The notes beneath the pieces are model-generated. The model ran no database searches. It was not told where the DNA came from and saw only the letters and a program-made list of their open reading frames with translations. A program made the translations under genes and the position numbers. DNA of 20,791 bases from a virus, in the IMG/VR virus record IMGVR_UViG_3300046004_002406, positions 1 to 20,791 of that record; one strand, given 5' to 3'. Shown here piece after piece: positions 1 through 7,468 of the stretch; position 1 is the stretch's first letter; each line of letters starts with the position of its first letter.

Positions 1-180
1 GGATTAGGTCGTAAATATGGCCCACACTTTGGACTGCGTTCTACCAAAGACAAAGACGAAGCAGCTTTTCATCTAGGATATGATAAAGCTGAAATGCAAA
101 GTAGAAAGAAAGTAGATGAAGAAGTTGAGCAGATTAGCGGCTCTGTTTTATCAAAACTTCGCGCTGCTCGGGCAAAATAA
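1..180 (+). CDS. C-terminal part of an unrecognised head-region protein (5' end outside window)
   Basis: Frame 1 is open from the first base to the TAA at 178-180 and encodes 59 residues that start in mid-protein. The peptide is charged, rich in K, R, E and D, and contains DEEVEQISG followed by a basic tail ending LRAARAK. I do not recognise the family. The gene sits directly upstream of the gp21 protease, where T4 keeps its small prohead core genes 67 and 68. A core or scaffold-associated protein is therefore possible, but this is inference from position only. The EEVEQI string recurs in the acidic part of gp22 (DEEVEQIDEM), which weakly supports a related core role. Its stop codon overlaps the TAAGG that serves as ribosome binding site for the next gene. 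Confidence 0.6.
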   Translation, partial: GLGRKYGPHFGLRSTKDKDEAAFHLGYDKAEMQSRKKVDEEVEQISGSVLSKLRAARAK

Positions 181-192
181 GGTAAAGAAAAA

Positions 193-837
193 ATGAAGCT
201 AATAAGAGAAACTGTTGAAGAAGTGAAGGTTATCGCCGAAGAAAAAAACGGCGTAAAATCTCTTTACATTACTGGACCTTTCTTAGTTGCCGAAAAAGAA
301 AATCGCAACAAAAGAATGTATACAGTAGAAACTTTAGCTAGAGAAGTTAACAGATACAATGAAGAGTATGTGTCTAAAAACAGAGCGTTTGGTGAATTAG
401 GTCATCCAGATACGCCTTCTATTAATCTAGATCGAGTGTCACATTTGATAACTTCTATCAAACAAGAAGGTAATCTTTTCATTGGAAAAGCGAAAATTCT
501 TGAAACACCTATGGGTAAAATCGCCAAAGGATTAATGGACGGCGGTGCTTGTTTAGGTGTTTCTTCTAGAGGAATGGGCTCCCTTAAGGAAATAAATGGA
601 GTCAACATAGTTCAGGACGATTATTATTTGGCCACAGCGGCTGATATTGTTGCAGATCCTTCTGCTCCCGGTGCTTTTGTGCAAGGCATTATGGAAAATA
701 AAGAATGGGTTTGGGACAATGGTATTATTAAGGAGTTTAATGTTAATGCTTACTACAATCAAATTAAAACTGCTAAGCAAAAACAAATTGAAGATGTTTC
801 ATTAAAAATCTTCGAAAACTTCTTGTCAAAACTTTAA
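193..837 (+). CDS. 21: Prohead core protease (T4 gp21-like)
   Basis: Serine protease that cleaves the scaffold and the N-terminus of the major capsid protein during head maturation. The 214-residue length matches T4 gp21 (212). Visible motifs are RNKRMY near residue 38, the catalytic-histidine segment GELGHPD (His71) and the serine segment GVSSRGMGS (Ser124/125). The last is the hallmark of the T4/herpesvirus assembly protease fold. The start follows TAAGG (178-182), which overlaps the stop of the preceding gene, about ten bases upstream. The neighbours gp22 and gp23 are its expected substrates, and the 21-22-23 order is the classical T4 head block. The assignment is firm from motif and context. 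The exact catalytic serine is inferred. Confidence 0.95.
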   Translation: MKLIRETVEEVKVIAEEKNGVKSLYITGPFLVAEKENRNKRMYTVETLAREVNRYNEEYVSKNRAFGELGHPDTPSINLDRVSHLITSIKQEGNLFIGKAKILETPMGKIAKGLMDGGACLGVSSRGMGSLKEINGVNIVQDDYYLATAADIVADPSAPGAFVQGIMENKEWVWDNGIIKEFNVNAYYNQIKTAKQKQIEDVSLKIFENFLSKL

Positions 838-841
838 CATT

Positions 842-849
842 TATAAATA
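842..849 (+). promoter_or_regulatory. T4-type late promoter (TATAAATA)
   Basis: An exact TATAAATA octamer, the consensus recognised by the T4 gp55 late sigma factor, lies in the short gap between gp21 and gp22, 29 bases before the gp22 start. Late promoters of this type need no -35 element, and none is evident. Transcription starting around 855 would cover gp22 and gp23. It is the only exact TATAAATA I found in the window, and the window also encodes a gp55. Confidence 0.8.
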
Positions 850-877
850 AAATTACTTCATCAGGAGTCAAATTAAA

Positions 878-2101
878 ATGAGTAAGACATTAGCTGAATC
901 AGCCGCTGAAATTCTAAGAGCATCGATGGGTGCTCCAAAAGACCCCATGCCTTCTATGGGCGCTAACGCCGAAGATCTTGGTGGTTCTTCGAACGAAAAT
1001 CCAGCAGGCGACGCAGTCGGCACGAAGGCCGCTGCCAAAGTAAAAGTTGCACCTAAGCCAGGTCAGTCTGGTGCTCCAGCCGAGCCAATCAAGAAGGGTG
1101 CTCCGCCAGCAGAGCAAGTCATTGACGAGAAAGGTCTTGTCAGAGAAGAAGATGAAGTCGAACTGACTGAAGAAGAGTTAGACGCTTATCTAGAAACTCT
1201 TTCTGAAGAAGAGCTAGAGGCCCTAGCCAATCAAATTGACGAAGACGACGAAGAAGTCGAGCAGATTGATGAGATGGGTATGGGCGCTAAACCAACTGCA
1301 GGTAAAGGCAAGACTGCTATTCCTATGAATATAAAAGTAAAAGAACTTGTCAATGACAAAATGGGTTCAATGAAAGAAGACGTTGATGCGCTATTCAACG
1401 GCGAGTCTCTTTCAGAAGAATTCCGTGACAAAGCAACCACTATTTTTGAAGCTGCCGTCAAGTCAAGAGTTGAAGTTGTTCTGGAGCAAGTTATTGCTAA
1501 GAACGAAGAATATTTGTCTGAAGCTACCAACGGAATAGAAGCTGAGTTAACTGAAAAAGTTGACGAGTATCTAAACTATGTCGTAGAGCAGTGGATGCAA
1601 GAAAACGCATTAGCCGTTAACTCAGGCCTAAGAGCTGAGTTGGCCGAAGACTTCATTAACGGATTGAAGAATCTATTCAACGAACACTACATTGATATCC
1701 CAGAAGATAAGGTCAATGTTGTTGACGAGTTGGCTGATAAGGTTCTAGGCCTAGAGTCAGCTCTAGAAGAAGCTTGTTCCAATGCGGAAGCTTTGATCGC
1801 TGAGCTAAATGGCGCTAATAAAAATAATTCAATCAATGATTTCTGTGAGGGGTTGACCCAAGTACAGAAAGAAAAGATGAGATCGCTCGCAGAGGGCGTG
1901 GAGTTCACCTCAGAGGGTGATTTTGTTAAGAAACTCGCAATGATTCGCGAGAGCTACTTCCCAACCAAATCAAATGTGAAAATTGCGGAAAAGAAAATTC
2001 TTTCTGAGACGTCAGAGGAAAATTCCGAAGTAGAAACTGGCACTGTTATGGATTATTATGTAAAAGCAATCTCAAAAACTGTTCCTAAAACTGGAGAATA
2101 A
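878..2101 (+). CDS. 22: Prohead scaffolding core protein (T4 gp22-like), with long acidic N-terminal extension
   Basis: Major internal scaffold around which gp23 assembles and which gp21 later degrades. The part from about residue 150 to the C-terminus aligns by eye with T4 gp22: a segment like FINGLKNLFNEHYIDIPED, then VDELADK, a helical coiled-coil-like stretch, and QKEKMRSLAEGVEF. At 407 residues it is much longer than T4 gp22 (269). The extra roughly 135 N-terminal residues are low-complexity: an Ala/Pro/Gly-rich part, then a very acidic run around residues 85-135 (EEDEVELTEEELD, DEDDEEVEQID). Candidate gp21 cleavage sites of form LxE are frequent, for example LAE/S at residues 5-8 and LSE/T at 375-378. 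AGGAG at 862-866 precedes the start. It is transcribed with gp23, which begins three bases after its stop. Confidence 0.9.
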   Translation: MSKTLAESAAEILRASMGAPKDPMPSMGANAEDLGGSSNENPAGDAVGTKAAAKVKVAPKPGQSGAPAEPIKKGAPPAEQVIDEKGLVREEDEVELTEEELDAYLETLSEEELEALANQIDEDDEEVEQIDEMGMGAKPTAGKGKTAIPMNIKVKELVNDKMGSMKEDVDALFNGESLSEEFRDKATTIFEAAVKSRVEVVLEQVIAKNEEYLSEATNGIEAELTEKVDEYLNYVVEQWMQENALAVNSGLRAELAEDFINGLKNLFNEHYIDIPEDKVNVVDELADKVLGLESALEEACSNAEALIAELNGANKNNSINDFCEGLTQVQKEKMRSLAEGVEFTSEGDFVKKLAMIRESYFPTKSNVKIAEKKILSETSEENSEVETGTVMDYYVKAISKTVPKTGE

Positions 2102-2103
2102 CA

Positions 2104-3420
2104 ATGTATCTATCAGAAGTTCACGCAAAAAAGTGGGCTCCAGTTCTTGATCACCCAGAACTCCCAAAAATCAAAGATCCATATCGCCGTGCCGTCACAG
2201 CGATTGTTCTAGAGAATCAAGAAAAAGCCCTATACGAAAATAACCGTCTATGGGAAACTTCCCCAGCCAACTCAGTTGGCGGTGGTATGTCCCCTGTTGT
2301 TGGCGGCGAAGGTAACATCAAAGGGTTCGACCCAATCCTAATCGGATTGGTCCGTCGCGCTCTTCCAAACCTAATGGCTTATGACATCTGCGGCGTTCAG
2401 CCAATGACAGGCCCAACTGGTTTGATCTTCGCAATGCGTTCGAAGTATGCAAATACTGCAAACAGCGGCCTAACTGCAGACGAAGCTCTGTATAGCGAAG
2501 CGGATACGGATTTCTCGGGCACCGGGTCACATGCAAACGACTACAATTTCGGTAATGCGGCATTCGTGCTTGCAAACACTGGTAGCGCAGTCGCCACATC
2601 AACTGGTGAAGACTTTGGTGGCGGCACAACGCTGCAATCAATGGGCTTCTCAATTGAGCGTGTATCGGTTACAGCCAAGACCCGTGCCTTGAAGGCGGAA
2701 TACTCACTCGAATTAGCACAGGACTTGAAGGCAATTCATGGTCTTGACGCTGAAACCGAGTTGACCAATATTCTGTCAACTGAAATTCTAGCTGAAATCA
2801 ACCGTGAAGTTGTTCGTACTGTGTACGCAACAGCCAACGTTGGTATCACTGGAACTTCTCGTCCGACTTTCAACCTAAACAGCTCATCAGACACCTCAGG
2901 TCGTTGGGCGGTTGAGAAGTTCAAGGGTCTATTGTTCGCAATTGAGCAAGCTAGCAATAAAATTGCTAAGGACACTCGTCGCGGCAAGGGCAACATGTTG
3001 GTTCTTTCAACCGACGTTGCTTCGGCCCTAGCAATGACTGGTCTTCTAGACTATAACTCAGCATTGAGCAACAATACGAACCTAGCTGTGGACGATACAG
3101 GTAATACCTTCGCTGGTATGCTGTTCGGCCGCATTAAGGTTTTTGTTGATCCGTACTCGGTTGCCGGTCGTGACTATGTTGTGGTTGGATATAAGGGTAC
3201 TACCCCATATGACGCAGGTCTATTCTACTGCCCATATGTTCCTCTACAAATGGTCCGCGCTATCAACCCAGACACCTTCCAGCCAAAGGTAGGCTTCAAG
3301 ACCCGATATGGTCTAGTTGCTAACCCATTCGCTCAGGGTGGTACTGTCGGTTCGGGTGCAATTACCAATGGTACAAACCAGTACTATCGTAAGTTCGTTG
3401 TCGAAAATCTCGTTGGATAA
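2104..3420 (+). CDS. 23: Major capsid protein precursor (T4 gp23-like)
   Basis: Forms the hexameric capsomers of the head (HK97 fold). Strong family strings are RRALPNLMAYDICGVQPMTGPTG, LKAEYSLELAQDLKAIHGLD, EILAEINREVV, VGYKG...DAGLFYCPYVPL and FQPKVGFKTRYGLVANPFA. All have direct T4 gp23 counterparts. The length of 438 compares with 521 in T4. The missing length falls mostly in the N-terminal propeptide and in the middle between about residues 110 and 180, where T4 has an insertion domain. The propeptide probably ends at Glu51 (NNRLWE/TSPANS). GGAGA at 2093-2097 is the ribosome binding site. Codons are richer in C and G at third positions than in neighbouring genes, as expected for the most highly expressed protein. 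A strong terminator follows. Confidence 0.97.
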   Translation: MYLSEVHAKKWAPVLDHPELPKIKDPYRRAVTAIVLENQEKALYENNRLWETSPANSVGGGMSPVVGGEGNIKGFDPILIGLVRRALPNLMAYDICGVQPMTGPTGLIFAMRSKYANTANSGLTADEALYSEADTDFSGTGSHANDYNFGNAAFVLANTGSAVATSTGEDFGGGTTLQSMGFSIERVSVTAKTRALKAEYSLELAQDLKAIHGLDAETELTNILSTEILAEINREVVRTVYATANVGITGTSRPTFNLNSSSDTSGRWAVEKFKGLLFAIEQASNKIAKDTRRGKGNMLVLSTDVASALAMTGLLDYNSALSNNTNLAVDDTGNTFAGMLFGRIKVFVDPYSVAGRDYVVVGYKGTTPYDAGLFYCPYVPLQMVRAINPDTFQPKVGFKTRYGLVANPFAQGGTVGSGAITNGTNQYYRKFVVENLVG

Positions 3421-3440
3421 TAAAAAAGATAAGACGAGTA

Positions 3441-3467
3441 AAAAGGGGGCGCAAGCCCCCTTTTTTT
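3441..3467 (+). terminator. Rho-independent terminator after gp23
   Basis: The stem GGGGGC/GCCCCC closes on a GCAA (GNRA-type) tetraloop at 3445-3460. It is flanked by AAAA on the left and seven T on the right, so the stem can extend through A-T pairs. It ends the head-gene transcript 21 bases after the gp23 stop. Confidence 0.93.
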
Positions 3468-3520
3468 ATTCCCAGTTTTACTATATAATACCATATACCC
3501 TAATTTAAGTTGGAGCGGTA

Positions 3521-4942
3521 ATGGAAAACGAACAAACTATACAAGAATTAAAAGCTATTAGAAGCAATCCTAGAAAAATGCAGTCGAAATTTTTAGAGCC
3601 ATATATCCAATTTTTAAACGAAAACTCACCGATATCTTGGAAATTAAAAGAAAGGATAGATTACGTTTTGCAAGAAACAAAAGTAACTTGTTATTGCGGC
3701 AATCCAGCTAAACCTAATTCTAATTGGTGCGGTATTGTTTGCAGAAATAAAGATACTAATCTACGAAATAACATTTCAAACAAAAATAAATCCAATAAAA
3801 CACAGAGAACTTCTAATTTAAAGAAAACTCTTCTTTCCAAATATGGTGTCGATTCAATACAAAAAATACCGTCAGTTAGTGCGAAAACTAAAACTTCTAA
3901 GTTAAAGTATTATGATGATGTTATTGATTCTACTTTTGCAGCATATGGGCTAAGTAAAGCGAAACTATCGGATCAAGAATATTTAAAAACTATTTGTGCT
4001 AATAGTTCATATTCCGAACTTAGTGAAAAACATTTCAACGGTATGCCAGAAATGACCATATACAGGTTCTTCAAAAGGATTTCGTTTGATCCTAATTTCC
4101 AGAAAACTTCCTCTATTGCAGAGCGAGAAATAGCAGACTTTATTCAAAATGATTTGGGCTTTGGCGTTATTAGAAATGATAGAACGTTAATAGCCCCTAA
4201 AGAATTAGATATTTTGGTTCCAGAAAAAAATCTGGCTGTAGAATATCATGGATTATATTGGCACGCCGAAAAAGACCACACAATTAAACTTAAAATGTGC
4301 TCAGATAAAAATATCAGTTTAATTCAAATTTTTGAAGATGAGTGGGCCTTTAAAAAACAAATAATTAAATCAATTCTGACCAACAAATTGGGTTGTACAC
4401 CTAGAAAAATTTCGGCTAGAAAAACAAAATTTTCAAAAATAGAAAATGCAGAAGCTAGAGAGTTTTTAGATAAAAACCATTTACAGGGAAAAATTAATGG
4501 CGCGCATTATGGCCTCTCATTAAATGGTGAACTAGTAAGTTTAGTGACCATAGGAAAGTCCCGATTCAGTAAAGGTATCGAGCTTCTTAGATATGCTAAT
4601 GCACTAGACACTTCAGTCACCGGTGGTTTTTCTAAACTACTAAAAAATGTGAAGTTGCAGTTAAATGTTAACGAAATAATAACATATGCAGATCTCAGAT
4701 TTTCTACTGGAAAAACGTATGAATCTTTCGGTAAATACTCGCACACAACTACCCCAGGGTATTTTTGGGTAGATAAAAAAAATATTAGTACTAGAATCAA
4801 CCGATTCGCCACACAGAAACATAAACTTGGGGCGTTGCTCGGTACTAAATATGATAGTAGTTTAACCGAAGATCAGAATATGATTAATTCTGGTTATATT
4901 AAGTTATTTGATGCAGGTCACGCGGTCTACCTATTACAATAA
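3521..4942 (+). CDS. Free-standing homing endonuclease, VSR/EDxHD-like nuclease
   Basis: 473 residues, predicted to make a site-specific double-strand break that drives copying of its own gene into phages lacking it. An N-terminal zinc-ribbon-like set, CxC (57,59) and CxxxC (70,74), is followed by a basic linker with the KYGVDSIQ motif (107-114) common in phage homing endonucleases. The nuclease core spans about 198-275: AEREIADFI (Glu201/203), PKELDILVPEKNLAVEYHGLYWHAE (split here: Asp230, Glu241, His243, His248) and LIQIFEDEW. This resembles the very-short-patch-repair nuclease fold of the EDxHD homing endonucleases. The region 300-473 (ADLRFSTGKTYESFG, TPGYFWV) is a C-terminal domain often attached to such phage enzymes. 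It lies alone between the gp23 terminator and a tail gene, and is more AT-rich than gp23. The assignment to a nuclease is firm; the homing role is inferred. Confidence 0.8.
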   Translation: MENEQTIQELKAIRSNPRKMQSKFLEPYIQFLNENSPISWKLKERIDYVLQETKVTCYCGNPAKPNSNWCGIVCRNKDTNLRNNISNKNKSNKTQRTSNLKKTLLSKYGVDSIQKIPSVSAKTKTSKLKYYDDVIDSTFAAYGLSKAKLSDQEYLKTICANSSYSELSEKHFNGMPEMTIYRFFKRISFDPNFQKTSSIAEREIADFIQNDLGFGVIRNDRTLIAPKELDILVPEKNLAVEYHGLYWHAEKDHTIKLKMCSDKNISLIQIFEDEWAFKKQIIKSILTNKLGCTPRKISARKTKFSKIENAEAREFLDKNHLQGKINGAHYGLSLNGELVSLVTIGKSRFSKGIELLRYANALDTSVTGGFSKLLKNVKLQLNVNEIITYADLRFSTGKTYESFGKYSHTTTPGYFWVDKKNISTRINRFATQKHKLGALLGTKYDSSLTEDQNMINSGYIKLFDAGHAVYLLQ

Positions 4943-4981
4943 TAGTTTTAATAACCGTATTAAATCTAAGGGAAGTTGTTA

Positions 4982-5515
4982 ATGTCGATGATGCCTGAAA
5001 CAGAAGACCTATTACAATCCACTAAATTTAGATTAACGTTTAGTCGATTGCCGGGGATAACTTTTTTTTGTCAAACTGCAAATTTGCCTGGGATATCCTT
5101 AACTGAAGGCATTAGAAATACTCCATTCGTTGACGTTTATTATCCCGGCGAAAAAGCCATATACGACACCTTTAACGTCACGTTTCTTGTAGATGAGCAA
5201 TTAAGCTCTTGGATACAACTTCATGATTGGATAAGGGGATTGACGTTTCCTACTGACTTCAAAGAATATAAAGATCTTAAAACAAAGTTTTTGGCTCAAC
5301 AATCTTTTGCAGATCCTAAAGCTAGATTTCAATATAGCGATGCAACTCTAAACATATACACAAACAAAAATAATCCAAATATAAGGATAAACTTTTCTGA
5401 GATCTTCCCAGTATCACTAGGCGCACTTATCTTTAGCACATCAGATACAGCTGAGAATATCGTTATTAGCGACGCCACGTTTAGATTTGCGTATTATAAC
5501 ATTCAAAAAGTTTGA
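4982..5515 (+). CDS. Tail structural protein, gp3 (tail completion) or gp19 (tail tube) type
   Basis: 177 residues starting MSMMPETEDLL. I chose the ATG at 4982 because AAGGGA (4968-4973) lies eight bases upstream; the earlier TTG at 4976 overlaps that site. The protein has alternating beta-strands typical of tail-tube-like folds: TKFRLTFSRLPGITFFCQTANLPGISL at the N-terminus (split in a beta hairpin), PFVDVYYPGEK, FNVTFLVDEQL, WIRGLTFP. The phrase about particles 'CQTANLPG' is typical of phage tube and baseplate proteins. T4-like cyanophages carry a gene annotated gp3 (tail completion and sheath stabiliser, 176 residues in T4) between gp23 and uvsY, which fits position and length. The gp19 tube protein shares the general fold. 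Structural tail role likely; exact identity uncertain. Confidence 0.65.
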   Translation: MSMMPETEDLLQSTKFRLTFSRLPGITFFCQTANLPGISLTEGIRNTPFVDVYYPGEKAIYDTFNVTFLVDEQLSSWIQLHDWIRGLTFPTDFKEYKDLKTKFLAQQSFADPKARFQYSDATLNIYTNKNNPNIRINFSEIFPVSLGALIFSTSDTAENIVISDATFRFAYYNIQKV

Positions 5516-5540
5516 TTTTTTATCAAATTTGTAGTATAAT
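5512..5540 (+). promoter_or_regulatory. Sigma70-type early promoter for uvsY
   Basis: -35 TTGATT (5512-5517), 17-base spacer, -10 TATAAT (5535-5540). The start should be near 5547, giving a leader of about 20 bases before uvsY, with AAGGAG at 5554-5559. The -35 box overlaps the stop codon of the tail gene and lies in an inverted repeat, TTTGAT/ATCAAA (5511-5516 with 5522-5527). Confidence 0.85.
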
Positions 5541-5566
5541 TATCTTATGAATTAAGGAGTTATACT

Positions 5567-6013
5567 ATGATTAGACCACCTTCCATAGAAGAAATGATCA
5601 AAATGTGGGAGAAAGATTCAGAAATTGACATTACTGAACCAGGTAGAGAAATGCTGAAAATCCCCAACCTCCATAGTAAATATGTCAAATTTTTGACCCT
5701 CCATAACATAGCGGCCAAACGTTGCAATATTGAACTCAATAACATGAAAAAATTGAAGTGGATGTATTACAACGGAAAGATGGATAGAGCCGACCTCGAA
5801 AAATATGGCTGGGAACAATTTAAGTTCACACTAAAATCTGATATTGCTATCTATATGGATAGTGATTTAGACCTAAACAAAATCGTAAACAAACGAAGCT
5901 ACCATGAAGAAGCTGCTTCTTTTTGTAATCACGTCATTAAAGAGTTATCAAATAGAACCTGGCAATTAAGGGAATACATGACTCACGAAAGATTTATTCA
6001 GGGCGCTAGATAA
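5567..6013 (+). CDS. uvsY: Recombination mediator protein UvsY
   Basis: In T4, UvsY loads the UvsX recombinase on gp32-covered single-stranded DNA during strand exchange and recombination-dependent replication. The 148-residue protein is close to T4 UvsY (137). It shows the same pattern: an acidic N-terminus, a middle helix with SKYVKFLTLHN and AAKRCNIELNNMKKLKWMYYNGKMD, then YGWEQFKFTLKSDIAIYMDSDLDL and a C-terminal helix ending RTWQLREYMTHERFIQG. T4 has equivalent LDYYSGR, LSADKDVLK and IKHIQDMRAFEAGK. Position next to uvsW and behind its own early promoter supports this. It overlaps uvsW by one base (TAATG), implying translational coupling. Confidence 0.9.
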   Translation: MIRPPSIEEMIKMWEKDSEIDITEPGREMLKIPNLHSKYVKFLTLHNIAAKRCNIELNNMKKLKWMYYNGKMDRADLEKYGWEQFKFTLKSDIAIYMDSDLDLNKIVNKRSYHEEAASFCNHVIKELSNRTWQLREYMTHERFIQGAR

Positions 6014-7464
6014 TGACTGATGTTGTTGTTACTAAAATTAACAACATCTATATGTCTTTAGATGCAGAACCTTCTGTTTTGCAAGAATTAAGCGACTTCT
6101 TTACATTTTCTGCGCCAAACGCAAAGTTTTCTCCCAGTTATAAGAGCGGTTATTGGGACGGAAAAATACGGCTATTTTCGTTAAAGACTAAACAAATATA
6201 CGTTGGTCTACAAAAATATGTTGCCGAGTTTTGTAAACTCAATAATTATAATTTCATTATTGAGAAAAAAGAAATATATCCAGTCGATACGAAAAATTTA
6301 AGTAAAGCTTTAAATTTACCTTTCGACGCTAGAGATTACCAATTGTTGGCGAGTTCATATGCACTTTCACACAAAAGATGCGTTATAGTAAGCCCAACTG
6401 CCTCTGGCAAATCTCTCATCATATATCTTATAGTTAGACATTTGATATCATATAAAAAACAGGGAATATTAATAGTTCCAACTGTATCTTTAGTTGAACA
6501 AATGTATACAGATTTTAAATCGTATGGCTGGGAAGTTGACAAGTATTGTCAAAAAATCTATGCTGGCCAACCAAAAGAACCGGATAAATTTTTAGTAATT
6601 AGCACTTGGCAAAGCGTATTTGATATGCCCAAATCATACTTTAAGGATTTTGATTTTATTATTGGCGACGAAGCTCACACATTTAAAGCTAAATCGTTGA
6701 CTACTATAATGGATAATTTGGTTAACGCTGACGTTAGAATAGGAACTACTGGAACAATTGATTCTACTAAAGTACATCAGTTGGTACTAGAGGGCCTCTT
6801 CGGTTCAATTAAAAAAGTTGTTTCAACTAAAACTTTGATGGACAGAGGGCAACTAGCAACTCTTAATATTAAGTGCATGGTATTGAAATATCCGACTGAG
6901 AGTTGTAAGTTGGCTAAAAAAATGTCTTACCAAGAAGAAATTGATTACATCGTGAGGTTTCACCCCAGAAATGAATTCATATCAAAACTTGCATTATCTT
7001 TAGAAGGTAATAGTTTAATTCTGTTTACTTATGTTGATAAACATGGAAAGGTTTTGTTTGATAACATCAAAAAACAAGCTGGGAATAGAAAAGTATTTTT
7101 TGTTTTTGGTGGCACTGAAGTTCAAGATAGAGAATCAATTAGGGCAATTACAGAAAAAGAAACTGACGCTATCATAGTTGCTTCATATGGAGTTTATTCC
7201 ACAGGCATTAATATTAAAAACCTACATAATATCATATTCTCCTCGCCAACTAAAAGTAAAATTAGAAGTCTGCAATCTATAGGCAGAGGATTACGTTTAG
7301 GGCAAGATAAGCTATCGGCTACATTGTATGATATTGTGGATGATTTGAGGAGTAGTTCTCATGATAATTTTGCGATAAAGCACTTTGAAGAAAGAGCTAA
7401 TATTTACAGCGGAGAAAAGTTCCCATTTAAAATATACAATTTTAACCTAACTCAAAAGGAATAG
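6013..7464 (+). CDS. uvsW: UvsW-type SF2 DNA/RNA helicase
   Basis: T4 UvsW unwinds branched recombination intermediates and R-loops and helps shift replication from origin- to recombination-dependent initiation. The 483-residue length is near the T4 value of about 500. The motifs are in order: Q-like DARDYQ (105-110), Walker A SPTASGKS (127-134), GDEAH (motif II, 218-222), GTTGT (motif III, 244-248), a C-terminal RecA-like domain from about 330 with VFGGTEVQDRE, and motif VI QSIGRGLRLG (421-430). An N-terminal domain with SPSYKSGYWDGKIRLF matches the small substrate-binding domain of UvsW. The start overlaps the uvsY stop by one base. Confidence 0.95.
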   Translation: MTDVVVTKINNIYMSLDAEPSVLQELSDFFTFSAPNAKFSPSYKSGYWDGKIRLFSLKTKQIYVGLQKYVAEFCKLNNYNFIIEKKEIYPVDTKNLSKALNLPFDARDYQLLASSYALSHKRCVIVSPTASGKSLIIYLIVRHLISYKKQGILIVPTVSLVEQMYTDFKSYGWEVDKYCQKIYAGQPKEPDKFLVISTWQSVFDMPKSYFKDFDFIIGDEAHTFKAKSLTTIMDNLVNADVRIGTTGTIDSTKVHQLVLEGLFGSIKKVVSTKTLMDRGQLATLNIKCMVLKYPTESCKLAKKMSYQEEIDYIVRFHPRNEFISKLALSLEGNSLILFTYVDKHGKVLFDNIKKQAGNRKVFFVFGGTEVQDRESIRAITEKETDAIIVASYGVYSTGINIKNLHNIIFSSPTKSKIRSLQSIGRGLRLGQDKLSATLYDIVDDLRSSSHDNFAIKHFEERANIYSGEKFPFKIYNFNLTQKE

Positions 7465-7468
7465 TCCG

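Noticed and set aside
3484-3489. TATAAT upstream of the homing endonuclease
   Set aside because: The only sequence at -35 distance is the T-run of the gp23 terminator, so promoter support is too weak to list.
3317-3508. 63-codon + strand frame over the gp23 end and its terminator
   Set aside because: It overlaps gp23 in another frame, runs through the terminator hairpin and has no ribosome binding site.
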